A stretch of DNA of 7,227 nt from Anaerolinea sp. GTDB taxonomy: Bacteria; Chloroflexota; Anaerolineae; Anaerolineales; Villigracilaceae. The notes beneath the pieces were generated by a model that saw only the letters and a program-made list of their open reading frames with translations, was not told where the DNA came from and did not search any database. The position numbers were made by a program, and so were the translations under genes. Below are positions 6,380 through 7,227 of this stretch, in pieces; within the stretch, counting starts at the first letter, position 1, and each line of letters begins with the position of its first letter. Location of the stretch: contig DYNS01000150.1 in the NCBI GenBank assembly GCA_020720965.1, positions 1-7,227 on the forward strand. The letters are read 5' to 3'.

Positions 6380-6604
6380 GTGTACTTGTATTACCAACAA
6401 TTTTTGCCAAGTGCTGACATTCCAAATATGAAGGCGAACGTCCCCCGTACCAAAGACAAGCACTTGTCCATCAGGAGATGTTGCTGAACTCGTAATTCTT
6501 CCAAACTCTTCAAAAACATGGATTTGTTTTCCGCTATTCAAATTCCAAAGTCTTACGGTGCCATCAAATGAACCAGAAGCAAGAACTAGTATTGGTGAGA
6601 ATGT
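6380..6604 (-). pseudogene. WD40-repeat protein fragment
   Basis: The - strand reads TFSPILVLASGSFDGTVRLW, then a second repeat with ITSSATSPDGQVLVFGTGDV and RLHIWN. These are the FSPDG, GSxDGTVRLW and IWN signatures of WD40 beta-propeller blades. Only about one and a half blades are present, while a functional propeller needs four or more. The frame is continuous, but on its N-terminal side it runs straight into antisense of a transposase fragment at about 6600. On its C-terminal side it runs into a terminator. No start codon or ribosome binding site belongs to it. The segment is clearly richer in A and T than the core genes, which suggests foreign origin. It is a relic of a larger WD40 protein, a family common in Chloroflexota and cyanobacteria. 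Confidence 0.8.
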
Positions 6605-6827
6605 TCGAGCCTCAGAATGGAGTGACGACCGGTTGGGCATCGTGCTGGATGAATTAGCGGATGCCGAGAAATGGAAAGCGTTTGAAACTGAACTCAACCG
6701 TCTAACCCTGCGTGTGTACGACTTGAGGCCGAAACGAGTAAGAGTGGATAGCACAGCAGCCAGCGGATATTGGACGGTGACGGAAAACGGACTGTTTCAA
6801 CATGTCCATAGCAAGGCCCATCGTCCG
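6600..6827 (+). pseudogene. Internal fragment of an IS1634/DUF4277-type transposase
   Basis: A + strand frame of about 76 codons reads VRASEWSDDRLGIVLDELAD, then WKAFETELN, LRVYDLRPKRVRVDST, ASGYWTVTENGLFQ and HSKAHRP. This follows the conserved order of IS1634-like DDE transposases: SDDRLG, VRVYDL, then VxxDSTTxSGY with the first catalytic Asp, then GLFQxGHSKDHRPDLPQ. The catalytic-type Asp is at 6747-6749. The usual GHSKDHRP appears as VHSKAHRP, two changes in a conserved motif. The N-terminal part and the whole region after HRP, including the other catalytic acidic residues, are missing. No terminal inverted repeats or target duplication are visible. It is a dead remnant, not a mobile copy. 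Confidence 0.85.
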
Positions 6828-7227
6828 AAACCATTCCTGGGCTGTATCCTCGCCAAACAAACTACCCCCCCCATACGCCGCAACGCTGGCATATTGCCCC
6901 AGGTTTGCCAGCCCAGCGTTTTTACCAAAGTCGGATTGTGCCAGGGCTTCGTAACCTGCCAGACCCAGCCCAAGCCCGCCAAGCGCTGCGCCGCCCGTGC
7001 CTGCCATAAATCCGCCTACGGCTTTTCCGGCGGTTGCCAACCCACCGCCAATGGCTTTGCCCGCACCGCCCAGCCCCAATTGCTCCAAAGACCCGCCCAG
7101 CATGGCAATCTGCCCCGCCGTTTGCAAACCCATACCTGCCACTTGCAAACCGCCCCCGAACGCAAGGGCAGCTTTCACCAGGTCTGGGTTGGCTTCCACA
7201 AAGTCGGCGATGTTTTCCACCAGGTCG
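6828..7227 (-). pseudogene. Phage tail tape-measure-like protein fragment (both ends incomplete)
   Basis: The - strand frame is open from the window edge. The GTG at 7220 is not a true start, since Asp and Leu codons precede it in frame. It reads DLVENIADFVEANPDLVKAA and then a long Gly/Ala-rich hydrophobic tract of about 75 residues with GLQVAGMGLQTAGQIAM and AGKAVGGFMAGTGGAALGGL. It continues to GEDTAQEWFRT. Alternating Gly/Ala-rich hydrophobic segments with interspersed helices are typical of tape-measure proteins of tailed phages, where they set tail length. Other Gly-rich membrane-active proteins are possible. Homology seems to stop near 6828, where the opposite strand becomes the transposase relic, although the frame itself stays open to 6702. 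This suggests a truncated prophage gene. Confidence 0.65.

Noticed and set aside
6702..6827. Continuation of the phage-like - strand frame
   Set aside because: These bases read as conserved transposase sequence on the + strand, so the - strand extension is likely accidental.
1..7227. CRISPR array or defence-system cassette
   Set aside because: No regularly spaced repeats, cas-like genes, nucleases or restriction-modification motifs were found in the window.

Overview
This is a bacterial window with a compact, GC-rich core (1-6134) and a visibly more AT-rich, decayed tail (about 6135-7227). Gene content, codon style and the unknown gene pair at 4047-6042 fit an Anaerolineae-like member of the Chloroflexota. 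That placement is inference from general resemblance, not from a marker gene.

Layout. Positions 1-802 (+) are the C-terminal half of glutaminyl-tRNA synthetase. Positions 803-1013 hold an extended -10 promoter, a 21-codon ORF behind a strong Shine-Dalgarno sequence, and two tandem intrinsic terminators placed directly in front of a RIO1-family protein kinase gene (1014-2012, +). A bidirectional terminator separates that gene from the convergent aspS (2054-3838, -). A 208-bp divergent intergenic region (3839-4046) carries a promoter for each side and a terminator-like hairpin in the aspS leader. A two-gene unit follows on the + strand, with 1 nt between the genes: a 525-aa and a 138-aa protein of unknown function. 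I read SH3/Tudor-like, B3-like and winged-helix-like regions in them. tRNA-Arg(UCU) lies 19 nt after the second gene.

Beyond the tRNA are an unassigned stretch with a strong terminator, a WD40 repeat fragment (-), an internal fragment of an IS1634/DUF4277-type transposase (+), and part of a phage tail tape-measure-like protein (-). The transposase fragment abuts both neighbours almost to the base. This looks like a mosaic of broken accessory genes next to a tRNA, a common integration site.

How the genes fit together. The core is rich in translation functions (GlnRS, AspRS, tRNA-Arg). AspRS carries His31 and Gly81, the residue pair associated with non-discriminating bacterial AspRS. With GlnRS present, this predicts direct Gln-tRNA charging but indirect Asn-tRNA synthesis through GatCAB. 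The likeliest undescribed items are the 525/138-aa pair and the possible leader-peptide attenuator in front of the RIO kinase gene.
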